DNA of 64,000 nt from Hamadaea tsunoensis DSM 44101 (GTDB lineage Bacteria > Actinomycetota > Actinomycetes > Mycobacteriales > Micromonosporaceae). The DNA is taken from contig NZ_AUAX01000005.1 in the NCBI RefSeq assembly GCF_000428945.1, positions 186,001 through 250,000 on the forward strand, given 5' to 3'. This document shows positions 8,905-17,563 of the stretch, piece by piece. Every line of letters starts with the position of its first letter. The stretch's first letter is position 1. The notes beneath the pieces are model-generated. The model worked only from the letters and a program-made list of their open reading frames with translations, ran no database searches and was not told the origin of the DNA. Position numbers and translations under genes: made by a program.

Positions 8905-9407
8905 GAGGTCAGCAACTGGTCGAGGGTGGCGGCGTCGGGCACGTGCGGCCGGAGCCGGCGGGCCTGCAGCAGCAGGCTCGCCAGCAGCAGGGACGGATCG
9001 GTGTCGGCGACGTCGAGCCCGAGGCGGTCGCGCAGCCAGGGCGCGACCGTACGCCAGTCGTAGAAGACCGGCCCGGACCGGCCCGGATCGGCCGGTGCCG
9101 GGAAGTCGCCGCTGGACAGGTGCCGTAGCAGCATCTCTGGCCGGACTCCGGCACGGTCGGCGACTCCGGCGAGGGTGAGACGGACGGTGTCGGTGACCCG
9201 CAGCGGGTGCAGGCCGGCCGATTCGAGGGCCCGGGTGGCCGAGACGATGGCGGCGGCCATCGTCTCGGCGTGCCGGTCGAACTCGGCGACGGCCAGGCCG
9301 CCGTCGGTGCCGAAGGCCGCGTCGTCGCAGCCGTGGGTGAACAGGCGGGTGAGGTCGTCGCCCGTGGGCGGCCGGTCGAGGACGAGAACGAAGGCGAGTG
9401 TCCGCAT
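8901..9407 (-). CDS. Hypothetical HTH-containing protein, last gene of a three-gene operon
   Basis: A 168-residue protein with two visible parts. Residues 1-60 (MRTLAFVLVLDRPP...CDDAAFGTDGGLAVAEFDR) look like a small alpha/beta domain. Residues about 75-130 (TLAGVADRAGVRPEMLLRHL, then FYDWRTVAPWLRDRLG) read like an excisionase/AlpA-type helix-turn-helix. I recall similar actinobacterial proteins annotated only as DNA-binding. An AGGAG site precedes ATG 9407, and the start overlaps the stop of the preceding gene (ATGA). Its stop codon shares CTAG (8901-8904) with the ku stop. Function unknown; regulatory role is inference. Confidence 0.65.
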   Translation of the reverse strand: MRTLAFVLVLDRPPTGDDLTRLFTHGCDDAAFGTDGGLAVAEFDRHAETMAAAIVSATRALESAGLHPLRVTDTVRLTLAGVADRAGVRPEMLLRHLSSGDFPAPADPGRSGPVFYDWRTVAPWLRDRLGLDVADTDPSLLLASLLLQARRLRPHVPDAATLDQLLTS

Positions 9408-9709
9408 CACGGCTCCTGGGTGTGATCGTGTTGCTGGATGAACCGGTCGACCTGCCGGGCGTGGCCGGCCGGGTCGCTCGGGGCGGCCCAGACGGCGCGG
9501 TCGGCCCGGCAGCGGACGCAGGCGATCACACCCCACCGTGGCCCGGCCGGAACGGCCCGCAGGAACAGGCCCGCGAGCAGCCCTCGGACCAGGGCGGCGG
9601 TGATCTCCGGCGCCGGCAGGCGACCGCCGATCGTCGTGGTCGGCTTGCGGTACGCGACCGGCCGGCCCGGTCGCCCGCGGTGCGGCTCTGGGACCGCCCG
9701 GCAGCTCAT
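9407..9709 (-). CDS. Hypothetical small protein, middle gene of the operon
   Basis: A 100-residue, Arg- and Pro-rich protein with a single CVRC motif near 67 and WxxP elements (AVWAAPSDPAGHARQVDRFI). I do not recognise the family. No membrane segment or signal peptide. It overlaps both neighbours by ATGA junctions (9706-9709 and 9407-9409-side), so it is translated with them as one unit; that coupling is the main evidence that it is a real gene. Confidence 0.55.
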   Translation of the reverse strand: MSCRAVPEPHRGRPGRPVAYRKPTTTIGGRLPAPEITAALVRGLLAGLFLRAVPAGPRWGVIACVRCRADRAVWAAPSDPAGHARQVDRFIQQHDHTQEP

Positions 9710-10242
9710 CGCCCGGCCGGTTCGGCGGGCTCGGCGGGGTCCGCCTCGCCGGACGCCCCGGCGTCACGCGGCCGCGGGTTGGGCCAGCGCGCCACCCAGC
9801 CGCCCTGCTCGGGCGTGAGCTCGCCGAGCTTGACGAGGCGGGCCTTGATCCCGGCGACGTTGCGGCCGAACTCCGCCGCCAGCTCGGCATAGGACGCCCC
9901 GCCCCGGAACCGCGCGGCGAGCCGGTCCTCGTCCGCCTCCGTCCACTTCGTGAAGAGCTTGGGGTGCTTCTTGCGGCGTTCGGCGAGGCTCGCGGCACCG
10001 GGCATGGTCACCGGCTGGCCGGCCCACAGGCTCATCGTGATCAGTTCACCGGGCAGGGCGCTGAGGATGAGGTCGAGGTCGTCCGGAGCGATCAGGCCGT
10101 GCAGGTCGGTCATGATCTGGCCGTCGTTGTCGCAGGTGACGACGCTGAAGTCCCAGCGGCCGTCGGGAGTGAGGGTGGAGGAGACCTGACAGGTGCGGTC
10201 GGGTCCGGTGACTTCGCGGAGGAACTCCTGCGTCTGCGTCAT
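9706..10242 (-). CDS. Hypothetical protein with SANT/Myb-like HTH, first gene of the operon
   Basis: A 178-residue protein. The first 95 residues (TCQVSSTLTPDGRWDFSVVT, then DLDLILSALPGELITMSLWAG) look like a mixed alpha/beta domain. Residues about 100-140 (WTEADEDRLAARFRGG followed by ELAAEFGRNVAGIKARLVKLG) have the tryptophan and helix pattern of a SANT/Myb-like or GcrA-like DNA-binding helix-turn-helix. The tail is Pro/Glu-rich. ATG 10242 lies 8 bases after TATCGT on its own strand, a -10-like hexamer with no ribosome site, suggesting a leaderless transcript. It heads a coupled operon of three unknown genes running towards ku. Function not known. Confidence 0.65.
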   Translation of the reverse strand: MTQTQEFLREVTGPDRTCQVSSTLTPDGRWDFSVVTCDNDGQIMTDLHGLIAPDDLDLILSALPGELITMSLWAGQPVTMPGAASLAERRKKHPKLFTKWTEADEDRLAARFRGGASYAELAAEFGRNVAGIKARLVKLGELTPEQGGWVARWPNPRPRDAGASGEADPAEPAEPAGR

Positions 10243-10410
10243 GCCCCGGGACGATAGGGGGTGGGACCGACGCTTCGCCCTATTGATCAGGGATTTAGGG
10301 GCGACACGCCGAGGAAAATGCGCGTAGCGGGGGTCAACCCGTGATCATGCCCGTTTTGTCCGCTTGGTTGATGTGGATGGACGAGCGGGGCGTACGCGCA
10401 CCGGGCATGC

Positions 10411-11313
10411 TTGGCGCTCGTGGATGCCGTCGCGCTGCGCCGGCTCGCGTCGCGTCAGCAGGGCCTTTTCACCCGGGGTCAGGCGCGCGACCTGGGCTTC
10501 TCGGCGTACCAGATCCGGCGCCGGATTCAGGCCGGCGAATGGTTGGTGGTGGCCGGGGCCGCGCTGGCGGTGGCCGGGCTGCCCGTCACCGAACGCGTAC
10601 GCGAGCGGGCGATCCTGCTCGACCTGCCCGGTGCCGTCCTGGCCGGCCCCTCGGCGGCCCGCCGGCACGGGTTGAGCAGCGCCGACCGGCGGGTGTTCGT
10701 GGCCGTCGGCGACGTCGCGCGGCCCGCCCCGCCCGGGGTCGTGCACCTGCGCGACCAGGTCGGCCCCGGCGACCTCACCCGGCATGAGGGCTGCCCGGTC
10801 ACCATCGCGGTCCGGACGGTCTTCGACTGCCTGCGCGTACTGCCCGAGCATCAGGCGCTGGCCCTGCTCGACGAGGCCGTGCGGGCCGGCCTGACCACGG
10901 TCGACGAGGTGGGGGAGCGGGTGCACGCGCACGCCGGCCGCCGGGACGCGCCACGGCTCGCCCGGCTGATGCGCTCGGCCGGCCGGGGCGGGCGTACGGC
11001 GGCCGAGCGGCTGCTGGCCCGGCTGCTGTCGGCGGCCGGGATCGACGGCTGGACCGGTCAGGAACCGATCTTCGATCAGGCGGGCCTCATCGGGCCCGCC
11101 GGCTTCGCCTTCCCCGGCGCCCGGCTCATCGTCGAGGTGGACAGCCACGCCCGGCACGGCTCGCCGGGCGCGTTCCAGCGCGACCGCGAGCGGCAGAACC
11201 GGCTCGCGGCGGCCGGCTGGAACGTGCTCCGGTTCACCTGGGCGGACGTGGTGCAGCGGCCGGCGTACGTGGTCGCGGCCGTGCAGGGCATGCTCGCGGG
11301 AACGGGCGCCTGA
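10411..11313 (+). CDS. AbiEi-like N-terminal / DUF559-like C-terminal protein
   Basis: A 300-residue protein. Residues 8-60 (LRRLASRQQGLFTRGQARDL, GFSAYQIRRRIQAGEWLVV) match the winged-helix start of type IV toxin-antitoxin AbiEi antitoxins, and the middle resembles AbiEi domain 4. Residues about 225-295 contain LIVEVDSHARHG, an RDRERQNRLAAAGW helix and VLRFTWADV, the VSR/DUF559 endonuclease-like fold with candidate catalytic Glu-Val-Asp. In actinobacteria this fusion is common and mostly uncharacterised. No AbiEii nucleotidyltransferase toxin is adjacent. TTG 10411 is the longest start; GTG 10420 is equally plausible and neither has a clear ribosome site. Confidence 0.7.
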   Translation: MALVDAVALRRLASRQQGLFTRGQARDLGFSAYQIRRRIQAGEWLVVAGAALAVAGLPVTERVRERAILLDLPGAVLAGPSAARRHGLSSADRRVFVAVGDVARPAPPGVVHLRDQVGPGDLTRHEGCPVTIAVRTVFDCLRVLPEHQALALLDEAVRAGLTTVDEVGERVHAHAGRRDAPRLARLMRSAGRGGRTAAERLLARLLSAAGIDGWTGQEPIFDQAGLIGPAGFAFPGARLIVEVDSHARHGSPGAFQRDRERQNRLAAAGWNVLRFTWADVVQRPAYVVAAVQGMLAGTGA

Positions 11314-11316
11314 GCG

Positions 11317-12861
11317 TCAGATCCAGCGGTTGCCGAGCCACATCCGGTGCATCCAGGCCTCGTACGGGATCGACTGGCCGGTGAAGATCGGATAGAAGTA
11401 CGCGAAGTTCAGCGCCACCAGCATGATGAACACGCCGGCCACCACCGCTCCGCTCATGCGGCGCTTCTCGTCGCGGACGGGGTCGCCGACCGGGGCCATG
11501 ATCACGCCCATGATGTAGACGATGCCGAGGATCAGGAAGGGCTCCATCGGCAGCGCGTAGAAGAAGAACATCGTGCGGTGGTCGAGCTCGTAGGGGAACC
11601 AGGGCAGCCAGGCCGCCGCGATGAAGGCGAGCAGGGCGCCGGCCCGCCAGTCGCGGCGGGCGATGCCGAACCAGATGAGCGCGGCCAGTGCCGGGATGAA
11701 CGCCCACCACAGCAGCGGGGTGCCGTTGAGCACGACCTCGGCGGCGCAGCTGCCGCTGCCGCACGGGTCGTTGGTCGACCAGTAGAAGGCGACCGGGCGG
11801 GCCAGCAGGAGCCACTGCCACGGCCACGACTGGTACGTGTGCGGATCGTGCAGGCCGACGTGGAAGTGGTACGCCTGCGAGTGGTAGTCCCACAGGTTGG
11901 CCAGCGCGCTGATGCCCCAGGGCAGGCCCTCGCCGGCCGGGCCGTGCCGGTCGAAGCCGCCGTCGGTGAGCAGCCAGCCCGACCAGGAGGCGATGTAGAG
12001 CGGGACGATGATCGCGATGCAGACCAGGAACCAGCCGGACTCGTCGAGCAGCGCGTCCGCGATCGGGTGCCGTACGCCGGCCGAGCGCCGGGCGCCGACC
12101 TCCCACCAGATCACCAGCAGGGCCATGACCGGCAGGAACGCCAGGGCGCTCCACTTGACGCTGAGCGCGCAGGCCATCATGACGGCGGCCGCGAGGCGCC
12201 ACCACGGCACGGCGAACCGGGGCCGGGACGCGCGGCCGCGACCGGCCGGGTCGCCGCCCTCGGCGATGAAGCGCATCCAGCGGCGGCGCCGGGCGGTGCG
12301 GTCGAGCACCAGGCAGCCGAACGCGGCCAGGATGAAGAACATGAGGAAGATGTCGAGCAGGGCGGCGCGCGACAGCACGAACTCGGCCCCGTCGAAGGTC
12401 ATCAGCAGGCCGGCGGCGCAGGCCAGCGCGGTCGAGCCGAACAGGTGCTTGGCGATCAGCATCAGCATCACGACGCTGGCGGTGCCGATCACGGCGGCCG
12501 AGAACCGCCAGCCCACCTCGTTGTAGCCGAAGATCTGCTCGCCGATGCCGATCAGCCACTTGCCCAGCGGCGGGTGCACGACGTAACCGGGCGAGTTGTT
12601 CTTCTCGTCCCATTCGTAACCGAGGCGCCAGAGGTTGTGCGCGTCGGTCGCGTAGTAGATCTCATCGAAGATCTTGCCCTTGGGCGAGCCCAGGTTGACG
12701 AACCTCAGGAGCGCGGCGATCAGCCCCACCACGCCCATGGCGAGCCAGGCATAGGGGTCCAGCCGCCGGTCGACGGGGTCCAGGCGGCGGCGTACCACGG
12801 CCGGCAGCGCGGGTTCCGCGGTCTCGGGAGTTCCCGTACGCGCCTCGGGGGCAATCGTCAT
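11317..12861 (-). CDS. pmt: Dolichyl-phosphate-mannose--protein mannosyltransferase (PMT family)
   Basis: Polytopic membrane glycosyltransferase of 514 residues that transfers mannose from polyprenyl-phosphate-mannose to Ser/Thr of exported proteins. The GT39 signature FDEIYYATDAHNLW lies in the first outer loop (residues 65-78), with the catalytic Asp-Glu pair, followed by VVHPPLGKW. About ten hydrophobic segments follow and WLPWFPYELDHRTMFFFY near the end is typical of the actinobacterial enzyme. ATG 12861 is chosen because TACTAT lies exactly six bases upstream, a leaderless arrangement; ATG 12888 is a longer alternative. Divergent from rsmI with 54 bp between starts, a conserved actinobacterial pairing. 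Confidence 0.93.
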   Translation of the reverse strand: MTIAPEARTGTPETAEPALPAVVRRRLDPVDRRLDPYAWLAMGVVGLIAALLRFVNLGSPKGKIFDEIYYATDAHNLWRLGYEWDEKNNSPGYVVHPPLGKWLIGIGEQIFGYNEVGWRFSAAVIGTASVVMLMLIAKHLFGSTALACAAGLLMTFDGAEFVLSRAALLDIFLMFFILAAFGCLVLDRTARRRRWMRFIAEGGDPAGRGRASRPRFAVPWWRLAAAVMMACALSVKWSALAFLPVMALLVIWWEVGARRSAGVRHPIADALLDESGWFLVCIAIIVPLYIASWSGWLLTDGGFDRHGPAGEGLPWGISALANLWDYHSQAYHFHVGLHDPHTYQSWPWQWLLLARPVAFYWSTNDPCGSGSCAAEVVLNGTPLLWWAFIPALAALIWFGIARRDWRAGALLAFIAAAWLPWFPYELDHRTMFFFYALPMEPFLILGIVYIMGVIMAPVGDPVRDEKRRMSGAVVAGVFIMLVALNFAYFYPIFTGQSIPYEAWMHRMWLGNRWI

Positions 12862-12915
12862 TCGCGCATAGTAGCGCTCAATGTTCATGGGAAGGGACGC
12901 CCGGATAATGACAGT
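12862..12915. promoter_or_regulatory. Divergent leaderless promoters for pmt and rsmI
   Basis: On the minus strand TACTAT (12873-12868) is followed by six bases and the pmt ATG. On the plus strand GATAAT (12904-12909) is followed by six bases and the rsmI ATG. Neither start has a ribosome-binding site. The -35 regions are poor on both strands. Confidence 0.7.
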
Positions 12916-13758
12916 ATGTTGATCCTCTGCGGCGCGCCCTTGGGAAACCCCGCCGACGCCTCGGCCCGGTTGGCGGAAACTCTCACGACCGCGGAGGTGA
13001 TCGCGGCCGAGGACACCCGCCGCGCCGTGCGGCTCGCGCGGGATCTCGGCATCGAGATGCCCGGGCGGCTCGTCTCCTACTTCGAGGGCAACGAGGAGAA
13101 GCGCACCCCGGAACTGGTCGAGCTGCTGCGTACCGGCACGACCGTGGCATTGATCACCGACGGCGGCATGCCGAGCGTCAGCGATCCCGGGTACCGCCTG
13201 GTCACCGCGGCTCTGGCGGCCGGCGTACCGGTGTCGTGCGCGCCCGGGCCCAGCGCGGTCACGACCGCCCTCGCGCTGTCCGGGCTGCCCTGCGACCGCT
13301 TCTGCTTCGAGGGCTTCCTGCCGCGTACCGGGTCGGCCCGCCGCGCGCGCCTGGCCGAACTCGCCGCCGAATCCCGCACGCTCGTCTTCTTCGAGTCCAC
13401 CCACCGCATCGAGGCCACCCTGCGCGATCTGGCCGGCGCGTTCGGTCCGGATCGCGCCGCCGCGCTCTGCCGTGAGCTCACCAAGACCTATGAAGAAGTA
13501 CGCCGGGGCAGCCTCTCGCAACTGGCGGCCGGGGCCGACGCGTACAAGGGCGAGATCACGCTGGTCGTGGCCGGGGCTCCCGCCGCGCCGGCGGCCCGGC
13601 CGAGCGACGCCGAACTCAGGGAACTCGTCGACGAGCGGCTGGCCGGCGGGGGCACCCGGCGGGACGCCATCGACGCCGTGGCCGCGGAGTTGGGCGTACC
13701 CCGGAAAGAGGTCTATGCCGCGGCGACCGCGAAGAAGCAGGACGCGGCGGCTCAGTAG
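12916..13758 (+). CDS. rsmI: 16S rRNA (cytidine(1402)-2'-O)-methyltransferase
   Basis: RsmI methylates the 2'-hydroxyl of C1402 in the ribosomal decoding centre using S-adenosylmethionine. The 280-residue protein has the tetrapyrrole-methylase fold: a start MLILCGAPLGNPADAS, AEDTRRAVRL near 31, ITDGGMPSVSDPGYRLV near 77-93 and FEGFLPRT near 129-137. The C-terminal domain with a helical VPRKEVYA motif completes the usual length. ATG 12916 is placed six bases after GATAAT, with no ribosome site. The gene ends with a 7-bp tail-to-tail overlap with the minus-strand membrane gene. Confidence 0.95.
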   Translation: MLILCGAPLGNPADASARLAETLTTAEVIAAEDTRRAVRLARDLGIEMPGRLVSYFEGNEEKRTPELVELLRTGTTVALITDGGMPSVSDPGYRLVTAALAAGVPVSCAPGPSAVTTALALSGLPCDRFCFEGFLPRTGSARRARLAELAAESRTLVFFESTHRIEATLRDLAGAFGPDRAAALCRELTKTYEEVRRGSLSQLAAGADAYKGEITLVVAGAPAAPAARPSDAELRELVDERLAGGGTRRDAIDAVAAELGVPRKEVYAAATAKKQDAAAQ

Positions 13759-14516
13759 GCGGCGGCGAGGAACCCGACGAGGAGCAGCAGCGGCGCGGCG
13801 AGGCTGACGGCGACGGCGGCGCGGCGGGCCCGGCGGTCGGTGAAGCGTACGGCGCCCGAGGTGAGCGCGATGCCGGCCCCGCAGAGCAGGCAGAGGCCGA
13901 CGCCGACGGCCCAGCGCAGGTGCAGGCCGCGCAGGGCCTCGCCGACGTACGCCGTGTCCCCGTGGCTGCCGGCCATCCGGGCGGGCAGGGAGGTGTCCGC
14001 CGCCCCCGTCGGTACGCCGTACAGCGCGACCCGCTCGGTCACGGTGCCGTCGGCGGCGGTGAAGTCGCCCACGCAGCGGCGGCTGACCCCGGCGCCGACG
14101 CATTCGGTGACGGCGGCCGACCCGTGTTCGCCGTGCCCGACGGCGAGCCACAGCGGCCCGGCGCTGACCCAGGCGAAGAAGGCGGCGAGCAGGGTGAACA
14201 GGACCAGGCTGGTCAGCCCGAACACGGAGGCCGCCCGGCGGGCCGGCTCGGCTTTCGGGCGGGCGGGTTCGCGGTGGGCCCGGACGGTGCGGCCGGCCAT
14301 CATCTCGCGGGTGGGCCACTGCGCCAGGCTCTGCTCGGTGTCCGGCTCGCCGGCGAGGGCGGCCGGTGTCGGCACGGTGACGACGGTCTGCGCCGGTACG
14401 CGGCTTTCGATCTCCTCCTGGCCCTCGGGCCGGCCGGCCGGAGGCGCCGGCTCGGGAGCGATCCCACCCCGGCTGTCAGGTGAGGCCCACGGGCTGCTCT
14501 CCATTGATCCGGTCAC
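13752..14516 (-). CDS. Hypothetical membrane protein
   Basis: A 254-residue protein that I do not recognise. The first 90 residues are cytoplasmic-looking, rich in Pro, Glu and Arg. Membrane segments are visible at about 94-126, 195-218 and 232-252. Between the first two lies an extracytoplasmic loop of about 70 residues with two cysteines (TECVGAGVSRRCVGDF) that could form a disulfide. GTG 14516 has GGAAG eight bases upstream; ATG 14504 is an alternative. It lies between rsmI and metG and is read opposite to both, so shares no operon with them. Confidence 0.65.
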   Translation of the reverse strand: MTGSMESSPWASPDSRGGIAPEPAPPAGRPEGQEEIESRVPAQTVVTVPTPAALAGEPDTEQSLAQWPTREMMAGRTVRAHREPARPKAEPARRAASVFGLTSLVLFTLLAAFFAWVSAGPLWLAVGHGEHGSAAVTECVGAGVSRRCVGDFTAADGTVTERVALYGVPTGAADTSLPARMAGSHGDTAYVGEALRGLHLRWAVGVGLCLLCGAGIALTSGAVRFTDRRARRAAVAVSLAAPLLLLVGFLAAAY

Positions 14517-14619
14517 AAGGTAATCTTCCGCGCAAAATAGGTACTAGCTGGACATTGGCTCGCGTGTCGCGCGGAGTGATATCCCGTTCGCAGGGCCGGA
14601 GCGAGCCTCATTAGGCTCT

Positions 14620-16398
14620 ATGCCCATGAGCCACGTTCTCGCCGCGGTCGCCTGGCCCTACGCCAACGGCCCGCGCCACATCGGTCATGTGTCCGGATTC
14701 GGGGTGCCCTCCGACATCTTCAGCCGGTACATGCGCATGGCCGGTCACGACGTGCTCATGGTCAGCGGCACCGATGAGCACGGCACGCCGATCCTGGTCC
14801 AGGCGGACGGTGAGGGGCTGACCGCGCGGGAGGCCGCCGACAAGTACAACCGGATCATCGTCGAGGACCTGGCCGCGCTGGGCCTGAGCTACGACCTGTT
14901 CACCCGGACCACCACCCGCAACCACTACGCGGTCGTCCAGGAGATCTTCGAGGGCCTCCAGGCGAACGGCTACATCGTCTCCCAGGTCCAGATGGGCGCC
15001 ATCTCCCCGTCCACCGGGCGTACGCTGCCCGACCGGTACATCGAGGGCACCTGCCCGATCTGCGGCTACACGAGCGCCCGCGGCGACCAGTGTGACAACT
15101 GCGGCAACCAGCTGGACCCGATCGACCTGATCAACCCGCATTCGAAGATCAACGGCGAGACGCCGGAGTTCCGCGAGACCGAGCACCTCTTCCTCGACCT
15201 CGGCGCGTTCGCCGAGGCGCTGGGCGAGTGGCTGGACAGCCGCGAGGGCTGGCGGCCGAACGTGCTGCGGTTCTCCCGCAACCTGGTCGACGACCTGCGC
15301 CCGCGGGCGATCACGCGCGACCTCGACTGGGGCGTGCCGATCCCGCGCGACGGCTGGGACACCAAGCGCTTCTACGTGTGGTTCGACGCCGTCATCGGGT
15401 ACCTGTCGGCGTCGATCGAGTGGGCGCGGCGTACGGACAACCCGGAGGCGTGGCGCGAGTGGTGGCAGAACGACGCCGCCCGCGGCTACTACTTCATGGG
15501 CAAGGACAACATCGTCTTCCACTCGCTGATCTGGCCCAGCATCCTGCTCGGTTACGACGGCAAGGGCGACAAGGGCGGCAAGCCGGGCGCGCTCGGTGAG
15601 CTGGGGCTGCCGACCGAGGTCGTCTCCAGCGAGTACCTGACGATGGAGGGACGCAAGTTCTCCTCGTCCCGCCGGGTCGTCATCTACGTCCGGGACTTCC
15701 TGTCCCGCTACGAAGCCGACGCGCTGCGGTACTTCATCGCGGTGGCCGGTCCGGAGACGACCGACACCGACTTCACCTGGGCGGAGTTCCTGCGCCGCAA
15801 CAACGACGAGCTGGTCGCCGGCTGGGGCAACCTGGTCAACCGCTCGATCGCCATGGCGGCCAAGAACTTCGGCGCGATCCCCGCGCCGGGACCGCTGCTG
15901 CCGGCCGACGAGGAGCTCCTGGCCACCGCGAAGGCGGGCTTCGCGACCGTCGGCGGGCTGCTGGAGCAGCACCGGCAGAAGCTCGCGATCAACGAGGCGA
16001 TGCGGGTCGTGGCCGAGGCCAACCGGTACCTGTCCGACCAGGCGCCGTGGACGCTGAAGGGCGAGGACCAGCGGGAGCGGCTCGGCACGATCCTGCACAC
16101 CGCGCTCCAGGTGATCAACGACTGCAACACGCTGCTGTCGCCGTTCCTGCCGCACTCGGCGCAGAAGATCTACGAGCTGCTCGGCGGCGCCGGGGTGCTC
16201 GCGCCGATGCCGCGGATCGTGGAGGTCGAGGACCTCGACGGCGGCCCCGGCTACCCGATCCTGACCGGTGACTACAGCGGCGGTGCGTGGGAGTCGACGG
16301 CCATCACGCCCGGTACGCCGCTGCAGCCGCCGACGCCGGTGTTCAAGAAGCTGGATCCGTCCATCGTGGAGGAAGAGCTCGCCCGTTTGGGCGGCTGA
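14620..16398 (+). CDS. metG: Methionine--tRNA ligase
   Basis: Charges initiator and elongator tRNA-Met. The 592-residue class I synthetase has HIGH at residues 20-23, the zinc knuckle [17 protein letters not shown] at about 145-161, the anticodon-side catalytic loop KFSSSR near 346 (the KMSKS equivalent) and a helical anticodon-binding domain; the EMAP-like C-terminal domain of E. coli MetG is absent, as usual for this length. ATG 14620 is given, but ATG 14626 ([15 protein letters not shown]) fits relatives I remember and lies eight bases after TAGGCT. A terminator follows directly. Confidence 0.95.
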   Translation: MPMSHVLAAVAWPYANGPRHIGHVSGFGVPSDIFSRYMRMAGHDVLMVSGTDEHGTPILVQADGEGLTAREAADKYNRIIVEDLAALGLSYDLFTRTTTRNHYAVVQEIFEGLQANGYIVSQVQMGAISPSTGRTLPDRYIEGTCPICGYTSARGDQCDNCGNQLDPIDLINPHSKINGETPEFRETEHLFLDLGAFAEALGEWLDSREGWRPNVLRFSRNLVDDLRPRAITRDLDWGVPIPRDGWDTKRFYVWFDAVIGYLSASIEWARRTDNPEAWREWWQNDAARGYYFMGKDNIVFHSLIWPSILLGYDGKGDKGGKPGALGELGLPTEVVSSEYLTMEGRKFSSSRRVVIYVRDFLSRYEADALRYFIAVAGPETTDTDFTWAEFLRRNNDELVAGWGNLVNRSIAMAAKNFGAIPAPGPLLPADEELLATAKAGFATVGGLLEQHRQKLAINEAMRVVAEANRYLSDQAPWTLKGEDQRERLGTILHTALQVINDCNTLLSPFLPHSAQKIYELLGGAGVLAPMPRIVEVEDLDGGPGYPILTGDYSGGAWESTAITPGTPLQPPTPVFKKLDPSIVEEELARLGG

Positions 16399-16423
16399 CG
16401 TCCGCAATTGTGGTGAGTCGGAC

Positions 16424-16455
16424 CGAGGCGGTCGGGGGAAATCCCGGCCGCCTCG
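16424..16455 (+). terminator. metG terminator
   Basis: Thirteen-bp stem CGAGGCGGTCGGG/CCCGGCCGCCTCG with one G.T pair and loop GGAAAT, followed by TTGGTT, 25 bases after the metG stop. Confidence 0.8.
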
Positions 16456-16506
16456 TTGGTTCGACTGTCAGGTCCTGTTCACCTTGGCCCCGTAACGTCA
16501 CGCCTC

Positions 16507-17532
16507 GTGACGATCGTCGATCAAACCGTGACGGCGAGTGGCGAACTGGACGGTCCTCTTCTCGTTCCGCTGACCCGGACGACGAGTTGGGAACAGATCC
16601 AGCGGCTGAGCCAGGTCCCCCCGCGGGGGACCGACGGCGAGCTGATCGCCCAGGTCCGCAGTTCGGCTGCCGTACGACGAGGTACGCGCATGGTCAAGCC
16701 GTTGCCCGCCCGGGCCGTCAACGCGACGTTGCGGGGCGCGATGGCGTACGGCTTCTGCTATCGCGAGTTCGACACGGCCCACCTGCGTACGCCGGGGGAC
16801 TGGTCGGTGCTCGGCGGGGACGCGACCGCGCCGGCGGCGTACATGCTGCGGTGGCGGGCGGTCGACGGGGTCGACTACGGCTACCCGGATGTCACCAGTG
16901 GACTGCTCGCGATCCCGGCGCACGAGCGGATCGGTCCGCCGGTGCTCGGCACGGGTTTCGCGCCCAGCAATTCCGAGCTGATCCCCGAATTCATCACCAG
17001 CGACTTCGCTGATCTGCCGCTGCCGGCCAACGCCCAGCTCGTGGCGTACACGCCGGAGGGGACCGAGGCGATCCTCTACACGTACCAGCCCGAACAGCGG
17101 GGCTGGCTGCGGCTGGCCGGCCCGCAGTGGCGGCACCTGCTCACCCCGCTCAACGGCGTCGCGCCGGACCAGGATTACCTGCCGGTGCAGCCGGAACGCG
17201 GCTTCAGCCGGCTGGTCGGCAACTACCAGGGGCTGGAGCACGACGCCGTCGCCGACCCGCCGGACACCTTCCGGGTGCTCGCGATGACCCGGGCCGCCCG
17301 GTACTCCGTCGAGTCCCTGAACCGCCGCACCCGGTACGCGCGCTGGCGCGGCGTCCTCTGCACCGGCGTGACCGTCGAGGGCGAATGGGTACGCCTGCGC
17401 CTGTGCCGCCCGGACGCGGTCGGCGTGGCGACGCTCGGGGCGCAGTGCCACGAACGCGGGGTCTACGAGGCCTGGGCGCCGGTCGCCGAGGTGACCGACA
17501 TTCAGGACGTGGACATCCCTTACCGGATCTGA
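16507..17532 (+). CDS. Hypothetical protein
   Basis: A 341-residue soluble protein that I cannot place in a family. It has no signal peptide or membrane segment. Visible features are a basic early stretch (SSAAVRRGTRMVKPLPARAV), several tryptophans, and YTYQPEQRGWLRLAGPQWRH in the middle. The end, VYEAWAPVAEVTDIQDVDIPY, is acidic. Length, steady codon bias and a position between metG and tatD support a real gene. GTG 16507 is chosen because TAACGT lies eight bases upstream and no ribosome site is present; an in-frame upstream start at 16456 would run into the metG terminator region. It could be a toxin-immunity or structural protein, but nothing in the sequence decides this. Confidence 0.6.
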   Translation: MTIVDQTVTASGELDGPLLVPLTRTTSWEQIQRLSQVPPRGTDGELIAQVRSSAAVRRGTRMVKPLPARAVNATLRGAMAYGFCYREFDTAHLRTPGDWSVLGGDATAPAAYMLRWRAVDGVDYGYPDVTSGLLAIPAHERIGPPVLGTGFAPSNSELIPEFITSDFADLPLPANAQLVAYTPEGTEAILYTYQPEQRGWLRLAGPQWRHLLTPLNGVAPDQDYLPVQPERGFSRLVGNYQGLEHDAVADPPDTFRVLAMTRAARYSVESLNRRTRYARWRGVLCTGVTVEGEWVRLRLCRPDAVGVATLGAQCHERGVYEAWAPVAEVTDIQDVDIPYRI

Positions 17533-17551
17533 GCGCGGACCTCACCGAATC

Positions 17552-17563
17552 TAGGATCGGGCG
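17552..17563 (+). promoter_or_regulatory. Leaderless -10 of tatD
   Basis: TAGGAT at 17552-17557, then six bases, then the tatD GTG. No ribosome-binding site is present. Confidence 0.6.

Noticed and set aside
11347-12915. Plus-strand extension in frame with rsmI through the mannosyltransferase region
   Set aside because: rsmI begins cleanly at 12916 with the family N-terminus; the upstream part is antisense to the mannosyltransferase.
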